Positions 41,924 to 51,216 of a stretch of DNA of 64,000 bases are shown here, one piece after another (position 1 is the first letter of the stretch; the number at the start of each line of letters is the position of its first letter). The stretch is taken from assembly GCF_023101685.1 (NCBI RefSeq), contig NZ_CP082165.1, forward strand, positions 186,001-250,000, given 5' to 3'. The notes under the pieces are model-generated. The model did no database searches. It saw only the letters and a program-made list of their open reading frames with translations, and was not told the DNA's origin. Position numbers and translations under genes: made by a program. Source of the DNA: Bradyrhizobium sp. 186. GTDB lineage: Bacteria > Pseudomonadota > Alphaproteobacteria > Rhizobiales > Xanthobacteraceae.

Positions 41924-42937
41924 TCAGCGGTTTCGCACGGTCAGCCGCCCACTCTGGAGCAGCAGAGCGATTAGGATAATCCCGCCCTGGACGAGGTCCC
42001 GGAACCCCTGTGAAAGGCTGAGGGCAGTGATGACTGTCGAAAGCGTACTGAGAAACAGCGCGCCGGCAAGCGTGCCGAGATAAATGCCGGAGCCGCCCGT
42101 CACCCGGGCTCCCCCGATCACCACCGCCGCGATGCTCGGCATCAACAGCGCATTGCCCATGTCCAACGTAGCGCTTGACGAATAGCCCGCCAGGAGGATG
42201 CCCGTAATGCCGGCGCACAGGCCGCCAATGGTGTAGACCGCAATCGTCAAGCCCGTGATCGGCAAGCCGAGAATCCGGGCGGCGCCCGGGCTGCTGCCGA
42301 GGGCATAGAGCTTGCGCCCTTCGGCGGTACGGTTCTGAAATAGCCAGGCCACCACCACGAACAGGATGATGAACAGAATCGGATAGGGTATTTCCAGCAG
42401 GCTGGTGTTCATGAACTTTTGCAGGGCCGGGGCCACCGGCTGCTGCGAACTGCCGGCCGTTAGGCCCAGGGCCAAACCGAAAAAGGTTATTCCCGATGAA
42501 AGAGTGATGATGAACGGTGGAAGCTTGGCAACCGCGACGCCGATGCCGTTGATCAACCCGATTCCGGCGCAGCAAAACAACGTCACCGGTATGGCCATGA
42601 GCAAGGCATCGTCGCTTCCCCGCGTCAATCCGGAGATCATCATGCCGCCGATTCCGATCACCACCCCTAGCGATAGATCGATGCCACCGAGCAGAATGAC
42701 TAGGCCCTGCCCGAAGGAGGCTACAACCAGGAAGATCGCGGTCACCAGAATGGCGATAAGCTGATTGAACGAGCCGAAGGCGGGGTTGGCGATCTTCATG
42801 CCCGCCACCAGTATCACCGTGGCGGCCAACACCATGATGGCCGGCAGGAGTTCGGCGCCGATCAGGGCTCGGCGAGCGGGGGGTGCCTCGCTGACGGCCG
42901 CGGATACGGCTGAGATTGGAGGCTCTTGCATCTGCAT
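41924..42937 (-). CDS. ABC importer permease (RbsC type), second
   Basis: This 337-residue integral membrane protein of the BPD_transp_2 family has about ten helices, for example LLPAIMVLAATVILVAGMKI, IAILVTAIFLVVASFGQGLV and ALLMAIPVTLFCCAGIGLIN. The GGIDLSLG motif and later ALGSSPGAARILGL and ARVTGGSGIYLGTLAGALFL are standard for sugar permeases. It starts at ATG 42937, sharing one base with the preceding permease stop (TGATG), with GAGGAAAG upstream. A longer upstream reading lies inside that gene and was rejected. It should pair with the first permease as a heterodimer. Confidence 0.88.
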   Translation of the reverse strand: MQMQEPPISAVSAAVSEAPPARRALIGAELLPAIMVLAATVILVAGMKIANPAFGSFNQLIAILVTAIFLVVASFGQGLVILLGGIDLSLGVVIGIGGMMISGLTRGSDDALLMAIPVTLFCCAGIGLINGIGVAVAKLPPFIITLSSGITFFGLALGLTAGSSQQPVAPALQKFMNTSLLEIPYPILFIILFVVVAWLFQNRTAEGRKLYALGSSPGAARILGLPITGLTIAVYTIGGLCAGITGILLAGYSSSATLDMGNALLMPSIAAVVIGGARVTGGSGIYLGTLAGALFLSTLSTVITALSLSQGFRDLVQGGIILIALLLQSGRLTVRNR

Positions 42938-43908
42938 CAGGCTTTCCTCACGCGTTGTACACGCGCCAGCAACGCCGAAAACTGCCCGAAGAAGATCGCC
43001 AGGATCATGATGATTCCGTTGAAAATGTTCGTGTAGAAATCGGCGACGCCAAGCGCGAACAGCATTTTCTGCAGCACGGTGAGAATTCCCGCACCCGCAA
43101 GGGTACCGAAGACCCCTCCCCGTCCCCCGTTCAGTGAAGTGCCGCCGATGGCGACGGCCGCATACATGAAGAGCAGAAAGGAATCGCTGATGCGTGGGTC
43201 GCCCGAGCCGATCTCCGCGCAATAGACATAACCGGCCATCGCGTAACACAGGCCCGACGAGACGAAGGCAAACAGCTTCGTCGACCGCACATTCAGGCCC
43301 GACAAGCGCGAAGCCTGCTGGTCCGTTCCCACGGCATAGAGCCATATGCCCATGCGCGAATGCTTCAACAGAAGCCACAGGCCGGCCGCCAAGGCCAACA
43401 CGATCGCCGGAGCTGGAATGCCGTAGAAATCGCCAGTCAGGGTGTTGACGATCGCGTCCGTCACCTCGCCGCCGGGTGCCGGCAGAACCAGAAGGGCGAC
43501 GCCCTGGCAGGCGATCAGCGTGCCCAGACTCACGGCAAGGGATTGCAGATTGAGATAGGCGACCATGAACCCGTTCAAGAAGCCGACCGCCGCACCGATC
43601 GCAAGAACCGCCACCAGGCTGCCTACGCTTCCGAAGCTGCCGGTGCTGGTTGTGGCAACAACCACATTCGCAATGGCGATGACCCCAGGGCCGGACAGAT
43701 CGAGTTCTCCACAGAGCACGACAAGTGTGAGGCCAATGGACGCCAGCGCGAGCACGACCGTGTTGTTTAAAAGGTTGCCGATCCCAAACAGGGACAGTGC
43801 CGAAGGTTCATGCAGAGCATAGATCACGAGCATCACGCAGAGCAGCACGAAAGCCGCCGTAGCGCCGTTGCTGGCCATTTTCCGGAGGAAGGATGTCGAT
43901 CGAACCAT
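42937..43908 (-). CDS. ABC importer permease (RbsC type), first
   Basis: This 323-residue BPD_transp_2 permease has the helices AAFVLLCVMLVIYALHEPSA, VVLALASIGLTLVVLCGELD and VSLGTLIACQGVALLVLPAP. The CGELDLSGPG segment is a variant of the usual GGIDLSVG. The ATG at 43908 has GGAG 7 bases upstream. A GTG two codons earlier overlaps the ATPase stop as GTGA but has no room for a ribosome binding site. Overlaps on both sides indicate tight translational coupling within the operon. Confidence 0.85.
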   Translation of the reverse strand: MVRSTSFLRKMASNGATAAFVLLCVMLVIYALHEPSALSLFGIGNLLNNTVVLALASIGLTLVVLCGELDLSGPGVIAIANVVVATTSTGSFGSVGSLVAVLAIGAAVGFLNGFMVAYLNLQSLAVSLGTLIACQGVALLVLPAPGGEVTDAIVNTLTGDFYGIPAPAIVLALAAGLWLLLKHSRMGIWLYAVGTDQQASRLSGLNVRSTKLFAFVSSGLCYAMAGYVYCAEIGSGDPRISDSFLLFMYAAVAIGGTSLNGGRGGVFGTLAGAGILTVLQKMLFALGVADFYTNIFNGIIMILAIFFGQFSALLARVQRVRKA

Positions 43909-43910
43909 CG

Positions 43911-45449
43911 TCACGCTCCGTTCGAGGATACTAGGGATCGTTCTCCGCCGGCATAGCCCGAGGCAAAGGAGAGGATCCTGTCCTGGGACAATTCTTCACG
44001 CTTAAGTTCGCCGGCGATAGCGTTGCGGTAGAGGATCAGGCAGCGGTCACACAGATGGACCAGTTCGTCGAGCTCAGTCGTGTAGAACAGGATCGCTCCG
44101 CCCTCGCTCACGAAATCGCGCATCATGGCGTAGATGTTCTGCTTGGCACCGACATCGACGCCACGTGTCGGATCGAACAGGAGCAGGCAGCGGGGCCCGG
44201 AGAGAAGTGCGCGGGCGAGGATAGCCTTTTGCTGGTTGCCGCCGGATAAAGCGCTGATGCTCAGGGGCAGATAGCGCTCGGGCAGGTTCACCATCGGCGT
44301 CACCTTTTCAACCAGGCGTCGTTCGGCCGCCCCGTTAAGGAAATGGAACGGGCTCGCTTGGTTGATGACGGGCAGCGAAATATTGGCCTGGGTGCTGAGA
44401 TCGTTGAACAGGCCTTCGGTCTTGCGCTCCTCGGGCACCAGCACCAGGCCGAGCCGGCGAGCGGCGCGCGGCGAGCGGATCGTGCCTTGTGCGCCTTCGA
44501 TGGCGATCGTGCCTTCCTGCAACGGTGAAAGGCCGACCAGTGCCTTGAAGAGGTTCGACTGGCCGTGCCCTTCCAGCCCGGCGACACCGAGGATTTCGCC
44601 GGGCGCCAGCGTAAAGCTGACATCGTCGATGCCTGGCCCCTTCAACCGGCTGACCTCCAGCACAGGCGGCGCCCCCGCGCGGATGGAGGAAAGCTGGTGT
44701 GTAGCGGTCCCGATCATAGAACGGCCGGCCATGCTACTGAAAATGGCCTCATCGCTCATTCCGGCGACTTCGCTTTCCAGTACCGTCCTGCCGTTACGCA
44801 GAATCACGCAGCGCCGGCACAGGCGGCGGATCTCATCGAGCTTGTGGCTGATGTAGAGGATCGACGTGTTCCCCTGCAGCATGCGATCGACCAGACCGAA
44901 CAGCCATTCCCGGTCCGCAAGGGCAGCCGTGACTTCATCCAGCAGCAGCACGGCGGGCCGACGCCAGAGCGCGCGGACGATCTCGATCCTCTGGCGCATG
45001 CCCAGCGACAGGTTTTCGACAAGTGTCGAGGAAGAAATGTCGGTGACGTCATGCGCCTCGAGGATCTGCTGAACCTCCCGTTCGAGCTGGCGCTTCGGGA
45101 CGAGACCGATGCGGTTGAGCGCAGGCCGGGGCAGGAACATATTCGCAGCGACCGAAAGCGTCGGGACGAGGCTTAGTTCCTGAAATGCAGTGGACACGCC
45201 TTTGGCCCGGGCATCGACAACGCCGCGCGGACAGAAAGGCTCCCCGGCAATGCGGATTTCGCCGGTATCCGGCGAAACGATGCCGCTCAGGATTTTGACC
45301 AGTGTCGACTTGCCCGCGCCGTTCTCGCCGAGAAGGCCGCAGACCTCGCCCGCGTGGAGTTCGAACGAAACGTCGTCCAACGCAATGGTCGCCCCATAGC
45401 GCTTGGTTACAGACTTGAAGTCAAGGACGGGTTGTCGCCTGTCGTTCAT
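43911..45449 (-). CDS. ABC importer ATPase (RbsA/MglA type, two nucleotide-binding domains)
   Basis: This 512-residue double ATPase starts at ATG 45449 with GAGAGGGAACGG upstream. Domain 1 has GENGAGKST, the signature LSLGMRQRI and Walker B LLLDEVTAAL with ISHKLDE. Domain 2 has a weak Walker A (GLEGHGQSN), signature LSGGNQQKAI and Walker B LLLFDPTRGVD. Domain 2 therefore carries FD where DE is usual, and a degenerate second site is a known feature of this family. It energises the two permeases that follow in the operon. The preceding gene is a GntR regulator transcribed in the same direction. Confidence 0.9.
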   Translation of the reverse strand: MNDRRQPVLDFKSVTKRYGATIALDDVSFELHAGEVCGLLGENGAGKSTLVKILSGIVSPDTGEIRIAGEPFCPRGVVDARAKGVSTAFQELSLVPTLSVAANMFLPRPALNRIGLVPKRQLEREVQQILEAHDVTDISSSTLVENLSLGMRQRIEIVRALWRRPAVLLLDEVTAALADREWLFGLVDRMLQGNTSILYISHKLDEIRRLCRRCVILRNGRTVLESEVAGMSDEAIFSSMAGRSMIGTATHQLSSIRAGAPPVLEVSRLKGPGIDDVSFTLAPGEILGVAGLEGHGQSNLFKALVGLSPLQEGTIAIEGAQGTIRSPRAARRLGLVLVPEERKTEGLFNDLSTQANISLPVINQASPFHFLNGAAERRLVEKVTPMVNLPERYLPLSISALSGGNQQKAILARALLSGPRCLLLFDPTRGVDVGAKQNIYAMMRDFVSEGGAILFYTTELDELVHLCDRCLILYRNAIAGELKREELSQDRILSFASGYAGGERSLVSSNGA

Positions 45450-45521
45450 CCGTTCCCTCTCCGATCCGACTGATATCGCCCTTGTCATGCAATTCCTTTG
45501 TATAGGCGGTACAGATCGGGG

Positions 45522-46289
45522 CTATGGCAGTTCACTCGGCAACAAACCGGCACGGCTTCCCGCCATGCTGATGTGTTTGCGCATGTAATAGCTCGCGCCC
45601 TCCGGATCATTCATCGCAATTGCTTCGACGACACGCTCATGCTCGGTGACAGCGTTCCATAGACTGCCGGGGCGCTCGGTCGGCAGGCATTGGCTTTCGA
45701 AGAGAACGCTTGCAAAAGTCTGATGCATATCGATCAGAAGCTTGTTGCCAGAGATGCGCAGAATGATCCGGTGGAAGTCGAAATCGGCCTGGGCATAGGC
45801 CGCCAGATCGAGCGCTCGGGCCGCCTTGCGAAAAGCCTCGATGCTGTCCTTCAGCTCCTCGACTTCCTCTTTTGTGTGGTCGATGGCGGCGAGCTGCGCG
45901 GCATTGCTCTCGACGATATAGCGAAACTGGTAGACCTCGCGCAGCGAATACCGAGCCGCGAAGCGCCATGAGGGTGTTGCAAGCGTATCATCCTCCGAGC
46001 TGACGACAAAGCCGCGCCCGCTCGGTTTCGCCACGATCTGCCCGATCGTGGCGAGTATCGAAAGAGCTTCGCGTAGCGTGGCACGGCTGATATTCAGATC
46101 GCGAGCGAGATCGCGCTGCGGAGGGAGCGCCTCCCCGGGCTTGATCCGCCCGTCACGGATCATCTCCTGAAGATGAGTGACAGTCATTCGGGTCACGCCA
46201 ACAGCATAGTCGCGTTTTCGCCTCGGCTCATCCTCAGCCATAAGGGCAGAGACGCCAGTCCTGTTGTCGCCGATGTCTGTTGCGGCCAT
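45522..46289 (-). CDS. GntR/FadR-family transcriptional regulator
   Basis: This 255-residue regulator starts at ATG 46289 after AAGGAAATA. The winged helix at about 30-90 contains LQEMIRDGRIKPGEALPPQR and DLARDLNISRATLREALSIL. The FCD effector domain (about 110-245) has FRYIVESNAAQLAAIDHTKE, FDFHRIILRISGNKLLIDMH and TEHERVVEAIAMNDPEGASY, with the Asp/His positions that bind a metal and ligand acid in this family. It sits between a dehydrogenase and the sugar-type importer and probably controls this locus. GGTC-NN-CC sites at 52928-53065 resemble FadR-subfamily operators. Confidence 0.88.
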   Translation of the reverse strand: MAATDIGDNRTGVSALMAEDEPRRKRDYAVGVTRMTVTHLQEMIRDGRIKPGEALPPQRDLARDLNISRATLREALSILATIGQIVAKPSGRGFVVSSEDDTLATPSWRFAARYSLREVYQFRYIVESNAAQLAAIDHTKEEVEELKDSIEAFRKAARALDLAAYAQADFDFHRIILRISGNKLLIDMHQTFASVLFESQCLPTERPGSLWNAVTEHERVVEAIAMNDPEGASYYMRKHISMAGSRAGLLPSELP

Positions 46290-46352
46290 ACTTATTTCCT
46301 TCAATTCGCGCCGTTTCAGCTTGCCGGAGCAAATCGAAAAAGCGGCGCCCGG

Positions 46353-47102
46353 TCAAAGCATGACGTCGCCACCATTGGGGTTCATCGTCGCGCCGACATA
46401 GTAAGCCCCTTCCTCGGAGGCGAGGAGGACCGCGGTGGGCGCAATTTCCGTCACCTGGCCGGCGCGCCTGATCGGCAATTCGTTGAGCTTGGTCTTGCGC
46501 CACTCCTCGGGTAGTCCGCGGTAGAGCTCGGTTTCGATCGGGCCGGGGCAGATGGCATTGGCCGTCACACCATCGCGGGCGACTTCATAGGCGAGCGATT
46601 TGGTGAAGCCGATGACGCCGGCCTTGGCCGCTGCGTAATGGGCCATTTCCGGCGCGCCCTTATGCCCGAGCTGCGAGGCTATATTGATAATGCGGCCGAA
46701 TTTGCGGTCGATCATCGGCTTCAGCACGGCACGGGTGCACAGAAAGACGCTGCGCAGATTAACCGCCATCATCTCGTCCCACATCGAGGTACTCATTTCG
46801 GTGACTACAGATGTCGTGTCGATGCCGGCATTGTTCACGAGAATGTCGATCTGGCCGAGCTCCTTGATCGCCGCCGCCACGGCCGCCTCTACCTGGGCTT
46901 GGTTGCTGACGTCGGCAGCAACCGCCACTGTCTTGACGCCGAACTGCTTCAGTTCGGCGGTCTTGGCTTCGGCGTTCGCGATTTTGAGGTCGAGCACGGC
47001 GACATCCGCACCCTCGCGCGCGAAGGCAGTCGCGATCGCGCCGCCAATGCCGCGTGCGCCGCCGGTAACCAGTGCTTTCTTTCCTTGAAGACGTCCTGCC
47101 AT
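46353..47102 (-). CDS. Short-chain dehydrogenase/reductase
   Basis: This 249-residue classical SDR starts at ATG 47102 with AGGAAAC upstream. The cofactor loop TGGARGIG is at 13-20, NNAG at 90-93, the catalytic Ser within INIASQ at about 143, and YAAAK at 156-160. The Asp at the end of strand 2 (AVLDLK) favours NAD(H) over NADP(H). The best general match is to 3-oxoacyl-ACP reductase-like or polyol dehydrogenases, and the substrate is not fixed by sequence. It lies between the peptide-type importer and the GntR gene, so it probably oxidises a product of the imported compound. Confidence 0.88.
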   Translation of the reverse strand: MAGRLQGKKALVTGGARGIGGAIATAFAREGADVAVLDLKIANAEAKTAELKQFGVKTVAVAADVSNQAQVEAAVAAAIKELGQIDILVNNAGIDTTSVVTEMSTSMWDEMMAVNLRSVFLCTRAVLKPMIDRKFGRIINIASQLGHKGAPEMAHYAAAKAGVIGFTKSLAYEVARDGVTANAICPGPIETELYRGLPEEWRKTKLNELPIRRAGQVTEIAPTAVLLASEEGAYYVGATMNPNGGDVML

Positions 47103-47119
47103 TTTTTGTTTCCTGATGT

Positions 47120-48178
47120 TCAACGCGTTTGGGTTTGAAGAGGGGTGGCGTGGCTGTTGCGGCTAAGAATGCGTTCCGCCTCACGCATGAAGACGTTGAA
47201 GGTGTCCGATGCCGGAACCGAGGCGGCAACGTGCTCATGGCGGAAGCAATGAACGAAGTGGCCCTCCGCCACGATCGACATCGGCGGCATTTCCATGCGG
47301 CAGCGCTCGATCACAAAGGGACAGCGGGAAGCGAGGAAGCAACCTTTCGGCAGGTTGATGGGGCTTGGAATCTCGCCCTTGAGGCTGACTGTGCTCTCGA
47401 TCTTCAGATGCGGGTGCGGCAGCAGGACGGATGAAAGCAGCCCGCTGGCATAGGGATGGTGCGGTCGGTTGAAGACAGTCTCGGCCGCGCCCTGCTCGAC
47501 GATCATGCCTAGATACATCACCGCCACCCGATGGCTGATGAAGCGCACGGTCGAAAGATCGTGCGAGATGAAGAGATAGGCCGTGTTGCGCTCGGCCTGG
47601 ATGCGCCGCAGGAGGTCGATGATCTCGGCCCGTGCCGTCGGATCGAGCGTCGAGGTCGGTTCATCGAGCACGACCAACTCGGGCCGGGTGACCATCGCGC
47701 GTGCAATTCCCACGCGCTGCTGTTGGCCGGCGGAAATCTCGGAGGGGTAGGCATCGAGCAGATCCGGATCCAGGCGCACCAAACCGATCGCCTCCAGCGT
47801 CTTGCTTTGACGTGTGGCGCGGTCGAGCTTCATCGGCAACAAGGGCTCGCTGATCGATTGCCCGATCTTCATGCGCGGGTCGAGAGATTCCGCCGGTTCC
47901 TGAAAGACAAACTGGACCTTACCCCTGATATCACCGCGTGAGCCCCCCTGCCCCGAAATCGGCTTGCCCTTGAAGCTGATCGTGCCGGCGCTCGGTTCGA
48001 GCAAACCGATGATGCAGCGCCCGACGGTCGTCTTGCCGGAGCCGCTCTCGCCCACAAGCCCCAGTGTCTCGCCGGGTTGGATTGAAAGACTCACGTTGTT
48101 GATCGCCTGCACGACCTGTTTGGAGCCGACGATCGGAAAGCGCTTGTAGAGGTTTTCCACGGCGAGAATGGCGCTCAT
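47120..48178 (-). CDS. Peptide-type ABC importer ATPase (DppF-like), consensus catalytic motifs
   Basis: This 352-residue ATPase starts at ATG 48178, overlapping the previous stop as ATGA. Walker A GESGSGKTT, Q-loop FVFQEP, Walker B LVVLDEPTSTLD and the switch His in LFISHDLS are all canonical. The signature is ISAGQQQRVGIARAM, in which the usual LSGGQ has become ISAGQ. The C-terminal oligopeptide/HPY domain has CFLASRCPFVIERC with its paired cysteines. It works with the degenerate partner encoded just upstream. Their motif losses match, so one composite ATP site should be active and the other not. Confidence 0.88.
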   Translation of the reverse strand: MSAILAVENLYKRFPIVGSKQVVQAINNVSLSIQPGETLGLVGESGSGKTTVGRCIIGLLEPSAGTISFKGKPISGQGGSRGDIRGKVQFVFQEPAESLDPRMKIGQSISEPLLPMKLDRATRQSKTLEAIGLVRLDPDLLDAYPSEISAGQQQRVGIARAMVTRPELVVLDEPTSTLDPTARAEIIDLLRRIQAERNTAYLFISHDLSTVRFISHRVAVMYLGMIVEQGAAETVFNRPHHPYASGLLSSVLLPHPHLKIESTVSLKGEIPSPINLPKGCFLASRCPFVIERCRMEMPPMSIVAEGHFVHCFRHEHVAASVPASDTFNVFMREAERILSRNSHATPLQTQTR

Positions 48179-49197
48179 TCGGGGCTCACGGGAAAATGGC
48201 AACGCGCAAAATGGCCTGGCCCGATCTCCGCGAAAGGCGGGCGGCGCTGGCTGCACACCGGCTGGGCCAGGGGGCAGCGATGGGCATAGCCGCAGCCCGC
48301 TGCCTGTATTTGACGCCGGCCTGTTTGGGGAACGCTCCAGGTATCGCGCAATTTCGGGCTATGCGAAAAGGCTGCCAGCAGCGTCAACGTGTAAGGATGG
48401 GCCGGTTTGAGGAACAGGCTCTCGCGGGGCGCGAGCTCCATGATCTCGCCGGCATAGAGAACCGCGACGCGGTCGCAGAAGTGGGCGGTTATGCCGATAT
48501 CACGCGTGATGAACAGCATGGAGCTGCCGTGACCGGTGGCAAGACGGTTCAGCAATGACAGGATCTGCGCCTGCACGGTGACGTCGAGGCCGCTGGTCGC
48601 GTCGTCGGAAATGATGAAGGCCGGATTGCAAATCAGCGCCATGGCGATCACCACGCGCTGCGCCATGCCGCCTGACAATTCATGTGGATAGGCGTTCATG
48701 CGCCATTCCGGATCAGGGATTTGCACATCGCGCAGGATTGTGAGGGCAAGACGTGCCGCCTCGGCCCGGCTGACGCCGAGGTGAATACGCGCCATGGCGC
48801 CGATCTGCCGGCCAATGGTCATGGTCGGATTGAGCTCGGCGCGCGGATTGGGAACCACCACGGATAGGCGGCGGCCGCGCAGTTTGCGAAATTCCAGCTC
48901 CGGCAAGGCGAGGATATCGCGGCCGTCGAAGATGACCTCGCCGGTCCTGATCCGCCCCGGCGCCGGCGGAACCCCCAGGATCGAGCGCGCGAGGGTCGTC
49001 TTGCCCGCGCCGCTTTCGCCAACGAGCCCGATGATCTCACCGCGCAGCACGGCCAGGCTCACGCCCTTGAGGACCTGCTTGGGCTCGTTCGCGCCTGAAA
49101 ACTCCACGCGCAGGTCCTTGATGTCGACAAGCGGGGCCGCCGCAGTCTGTGCCCTGCTCTCAAGTCGCTGTTCGGATGTAACGGCGAGTTGCGACAT
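48175..49197 (-). CDS. Peptide-type ABC importer ATPase (DppD-like), degenerate catalytic site
   Basis: This 340-residue ATPase starts at ATG 49197; a TTG 12 bases earlier is less likely. Walker A GESGAGKTT and the signature LSGGMAQRV are intact. The Q-loop is VVPNPRAELNP with Pro where Gln is usual, Walker B is IISDDATSGLD with Asp replacing the catalytic Glu, and the switch His is Arg in LFITRDIGI. Three catalytic positions are thus altered while the fold-defining parts are conserved, which speaks for a stable specialised subunit and not decay. It is followed by the partner ATPase in a 4-base overlap. Confidence 0.88.
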   Translation of the reverse strand: MSQLAVTSEQRLESRAQTAAAPLVDIKDLRVEFSGANEPKQVLKGVSLAVLRGEIIGLVGESGAGKTTLARSILGVPPAPGRIRTGEVIFDGRDILALPELEFRKLRGRRLSVVVPNPRAELNPTMTIGRQIGAMARIHLGVSRAEAARLALTILRDVQIPDPEWRMNAYPHELSGGMAQRVVIAMALICNPAFIISDDATSGLDVTVQAQILSLLNRLATGHGSSMLFITRDIGITAHFCDRVAVLYAGEIMELAPRESLFLKPAHPYTLTLLAAFSHSPKLRDTWSVPQTGRRQIQAAGCGYAHRCPLAQPVCSQRRPPFAEIGPGHFARCHFPVSPE

Positions 49198-49205
49198 CCG
49201 TGATC

Positions 49206-50219
49206 TCAATTGCTGATGCGCGGATCGAGGAGGACGTAAATCAGGTCGACCGCGATATAGACCATGAGGGAAAAGATGGCGGAGAACAGCACGAAACCGA
49301 GAACCGGATAGATGTCGGAGTTCAGGACGCCCTGCACCGCATATTGCCCGGCTCCGCCCCAGGAAAAGACGATCTCTACCAGCACCGCTCCCCCGATCAG
49401 ATAGCCATAGAGAACGCTAATGATAGTGACAATCGAAGGCAGCGCATTTCTCAGCGCATGGCGGACGACGAGATTTTGCGGCACGCCACACAGCACCTCG
49501 TAGCGGCTGAAATCAGAATCCAGCATCTTCTCCATGGTCGCCTGCGTCATCTTCAAAATGGGTCCGGCATTGAGCAGCCCGAGCGCGAGGACCGGCAGGA
49601 CGAGATGGGACAGCGCGGAGCCAAAGGCGTCGAGGTCGCCGGCCAGAAGGGCATCTATGGTGTACGCCCCGGTTATCGGCTCTGGCGGGATGACGATCAT
49701 GTCGATACGCCCGAGTGGCGCCGGCGCCCAGCCGAGCAGCGTGTAAAAGACGAAGATCAGCACGAGCGCGAACCAGAAATCCGGAAGCGCACCAGCGCCG
49801 AGGCCGTAGAGATCGGCAAGGCGCGCGACCCAGCCGTTCGGCTGCTTGGCGGCAAAGACACCGAGGGTAATGCCCACCACGACCGCGAGCAGCAGCGACA
49901 GGGTCACAAGCTCGAGCGTTGCGGGGAAGCGTTGCATCAGATCCTCCAGGACCGGCCGAGTTGTCTGCCAGGAAGTGCCGAGATCGCCATGCAGGATACT
50001 TTTCACATAGATGAAGAATTGAATGTAAAGCGGCTGATCTAGTCCGAGCGATCCACGCAGGCTCGCAATGGCATCCGTCGTCGCGGTTGGTCCGAGCATC
50101 AGCACGGCCGGATCGCCGGGAATGCTCTTCACCAAAAGAAAGCTGACGAGCGCGATGCCCAGCAATTGCGGGATGACGAAGGCGAGGCGCTTGGCAAGAT
50201 AACTCAGGACCCGCATCAT
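49206..50219 (-). CDS. Peptide-type ABC importer permease (DppB-like)
   Basis: This 337-residue permease begins MMRVLSYLAKRLAFVIPQLL, the classic DppB start, at ATG 50219 overlapping the preceding stop (TGATG). The N-terminal helix is followed by SIPGDPAVLMLGPTAT and LRGSLGLDQPLYIQFFIYVK, standard for this family. The cytoplasmic EAA-type loop reads SRYEVLCGVPQNLVVRHALR. The usual A-G-x6-G core is degenerate at its start (YEVLCGVP). It forms the channel with the DppC-like permease encoded just upstream. A much longer upstream frame overlaps that gene and is rejected. Confidence 0.88.
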   Translation of the reverse strand: MMRVLSYLAKRLAFVIPQLLGIALVSFLLVKSIPGDPAVLMLGPTATTDAIASLRGSLGLDQPLYIQFFIYVKSILHGDLGTSWQTTRPVLEDLMQRFPATLELVTLSLLLAVVVGITLGVFAAKQPNGWVARLADLYGLGAGALPDFWFALVLIFVFYTLLGWAPAPLGRIDMIVIPPEPITGAYTIDALLAGDLDAFGSALSHLVLPVLALGLLNAGPILKMTQATMEKMLDSDFSRYEVLCGVPQNLVVRHALRNALPSIVTIISVLYGYLIGGAVLVEIVFSWGGAGQYAVQGVLNSDIYPVLGFVLFSAIFSLMVYIAVDLIYVLLDPRISN

Positions 50220-51160
50220 CAAACCTGCTCCAGGGATTGATGCCTGGATGCGGCGGCAGCACGACCCGCGCGACGCTGGCGCGCATCGTTCAGCAATTGG
50301 CGGCGCTTGGCGGGATCGGCCAGGACCTCGATCGAGGCGCCAACCAGCGAAAAGCCGAAGACGGTAATGGCAAGCATGGCGCCCGGGAACATTGACGGCC
50401 ACCATTGGCCGGTGACGACGTTCTGGAAGCCCATGGCAATCATGCTGCCCCATTCCGGGGTGGGCGCGCGCACGCCGGCGCCGATAAAGGACAGGGCCGC
50501 GGTCAGCAGAATTCCCCAGCCGACATTGATCGAGAGCTGCGCCAGAACCGGCGCCATCGCATTCGGGATGACATGGCGGGCGATGGTCTGGAAATCGGAA
50601 AGGCCGTTGACGGTGGACGCCTCGACATAGCGCATCGAGCGGATGCTCAGCACCTGTGAACGCATCAGACGCAGATAGATGGGTGCGTTGACGAAAGCGA
50701 TGGCGAGCACGACCGTCTGGATGCTCTGCCCGAGGCTCGCCACCAAGGCGATCGCGAACACGAAGACCGGAAAGGCCTGCAGCACGTCGGCAGCGCGCAT
50801 TACTGCGAACGAGACCCAAACGCGGATGCCGCGCCCGCTGCTGTAGTAGCCGACAAGCGCGCCCATGGAGCCGCCCAGAAGCGCCGAAAGCACGGTGCCG
50901 CAAATGGCGATGGTCAGATCGATGCGGGGGGCATAGATCGCCCGGCTGAAGATATCCATGCCGACATTGTCGGTCCCGAACAGATGACTGCCGCCGGGCG
51001 GCTGCAGGAAATTAGTCGAGTCAGCTTGTGTCGGCGAATAGGGCGCAATGAGCGGAGCCAAGATCGCGAGAATGACAACAATGGCGACGATCAGATATCC
51101 GACAGCGAAACGCGGTCTGATCACCGCGATGCGTGTGCACAAGCCAAGAATGGCGAGCAT
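50219..51160 (-). CDS. Peptide-type ABC importer permease (DppC-like)
   Basis: This 313-residue permease starts at ATG 51160 with AAGGGTG upstream. The first helix (FAVGYLIVAIVVILAILAPL) is followed by APYSPTQADSTNFLQPPGGS and HLFGTDNVGMDIFSRAIYAP, the conserved DppC N-terminal block. The EAA loop is YVEASTVNGLSDFQTIARHV, and it ends with a basic C-terminal tail. Length is normal. It lies between the substrate-binding gene and the DppB-like gene. Confidence 0.9.
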   Translation of the reverse strand: MLAILGLCTRIAVIRPRFAVGYLIVAIVVILAILAPLIAPYSPTQADSTNFLQPPGGSHLFGTDNVGMDIFSRAIYAPRIDLTIAICGTVLSALLGGSMGALVGYYSSGRGIRVWVSFAVMRAADVLQAFPVFVFAIALVASLGQSIQTVVLAIAFVNAPIYLRLMRSQVLSIRSMRYVEASTVNGLSDFQTIARHVIPNAMAPVLAQLSINVGWGILLTAALSFIGAGVRAPTPEWGSMIAMGFQNVVTGQWWPSMFPGAMLAITVFGFSLVGASIEVLADPAKRRQLLNDARQRRAGRAAAASRHQSLEQV

Positions 51161-51216
51161 GGGCACCCTTTGATCAAAAGGCCCCTCCGGAGCATGCCCC
51201 GGAGAGGCGAAGGCCG

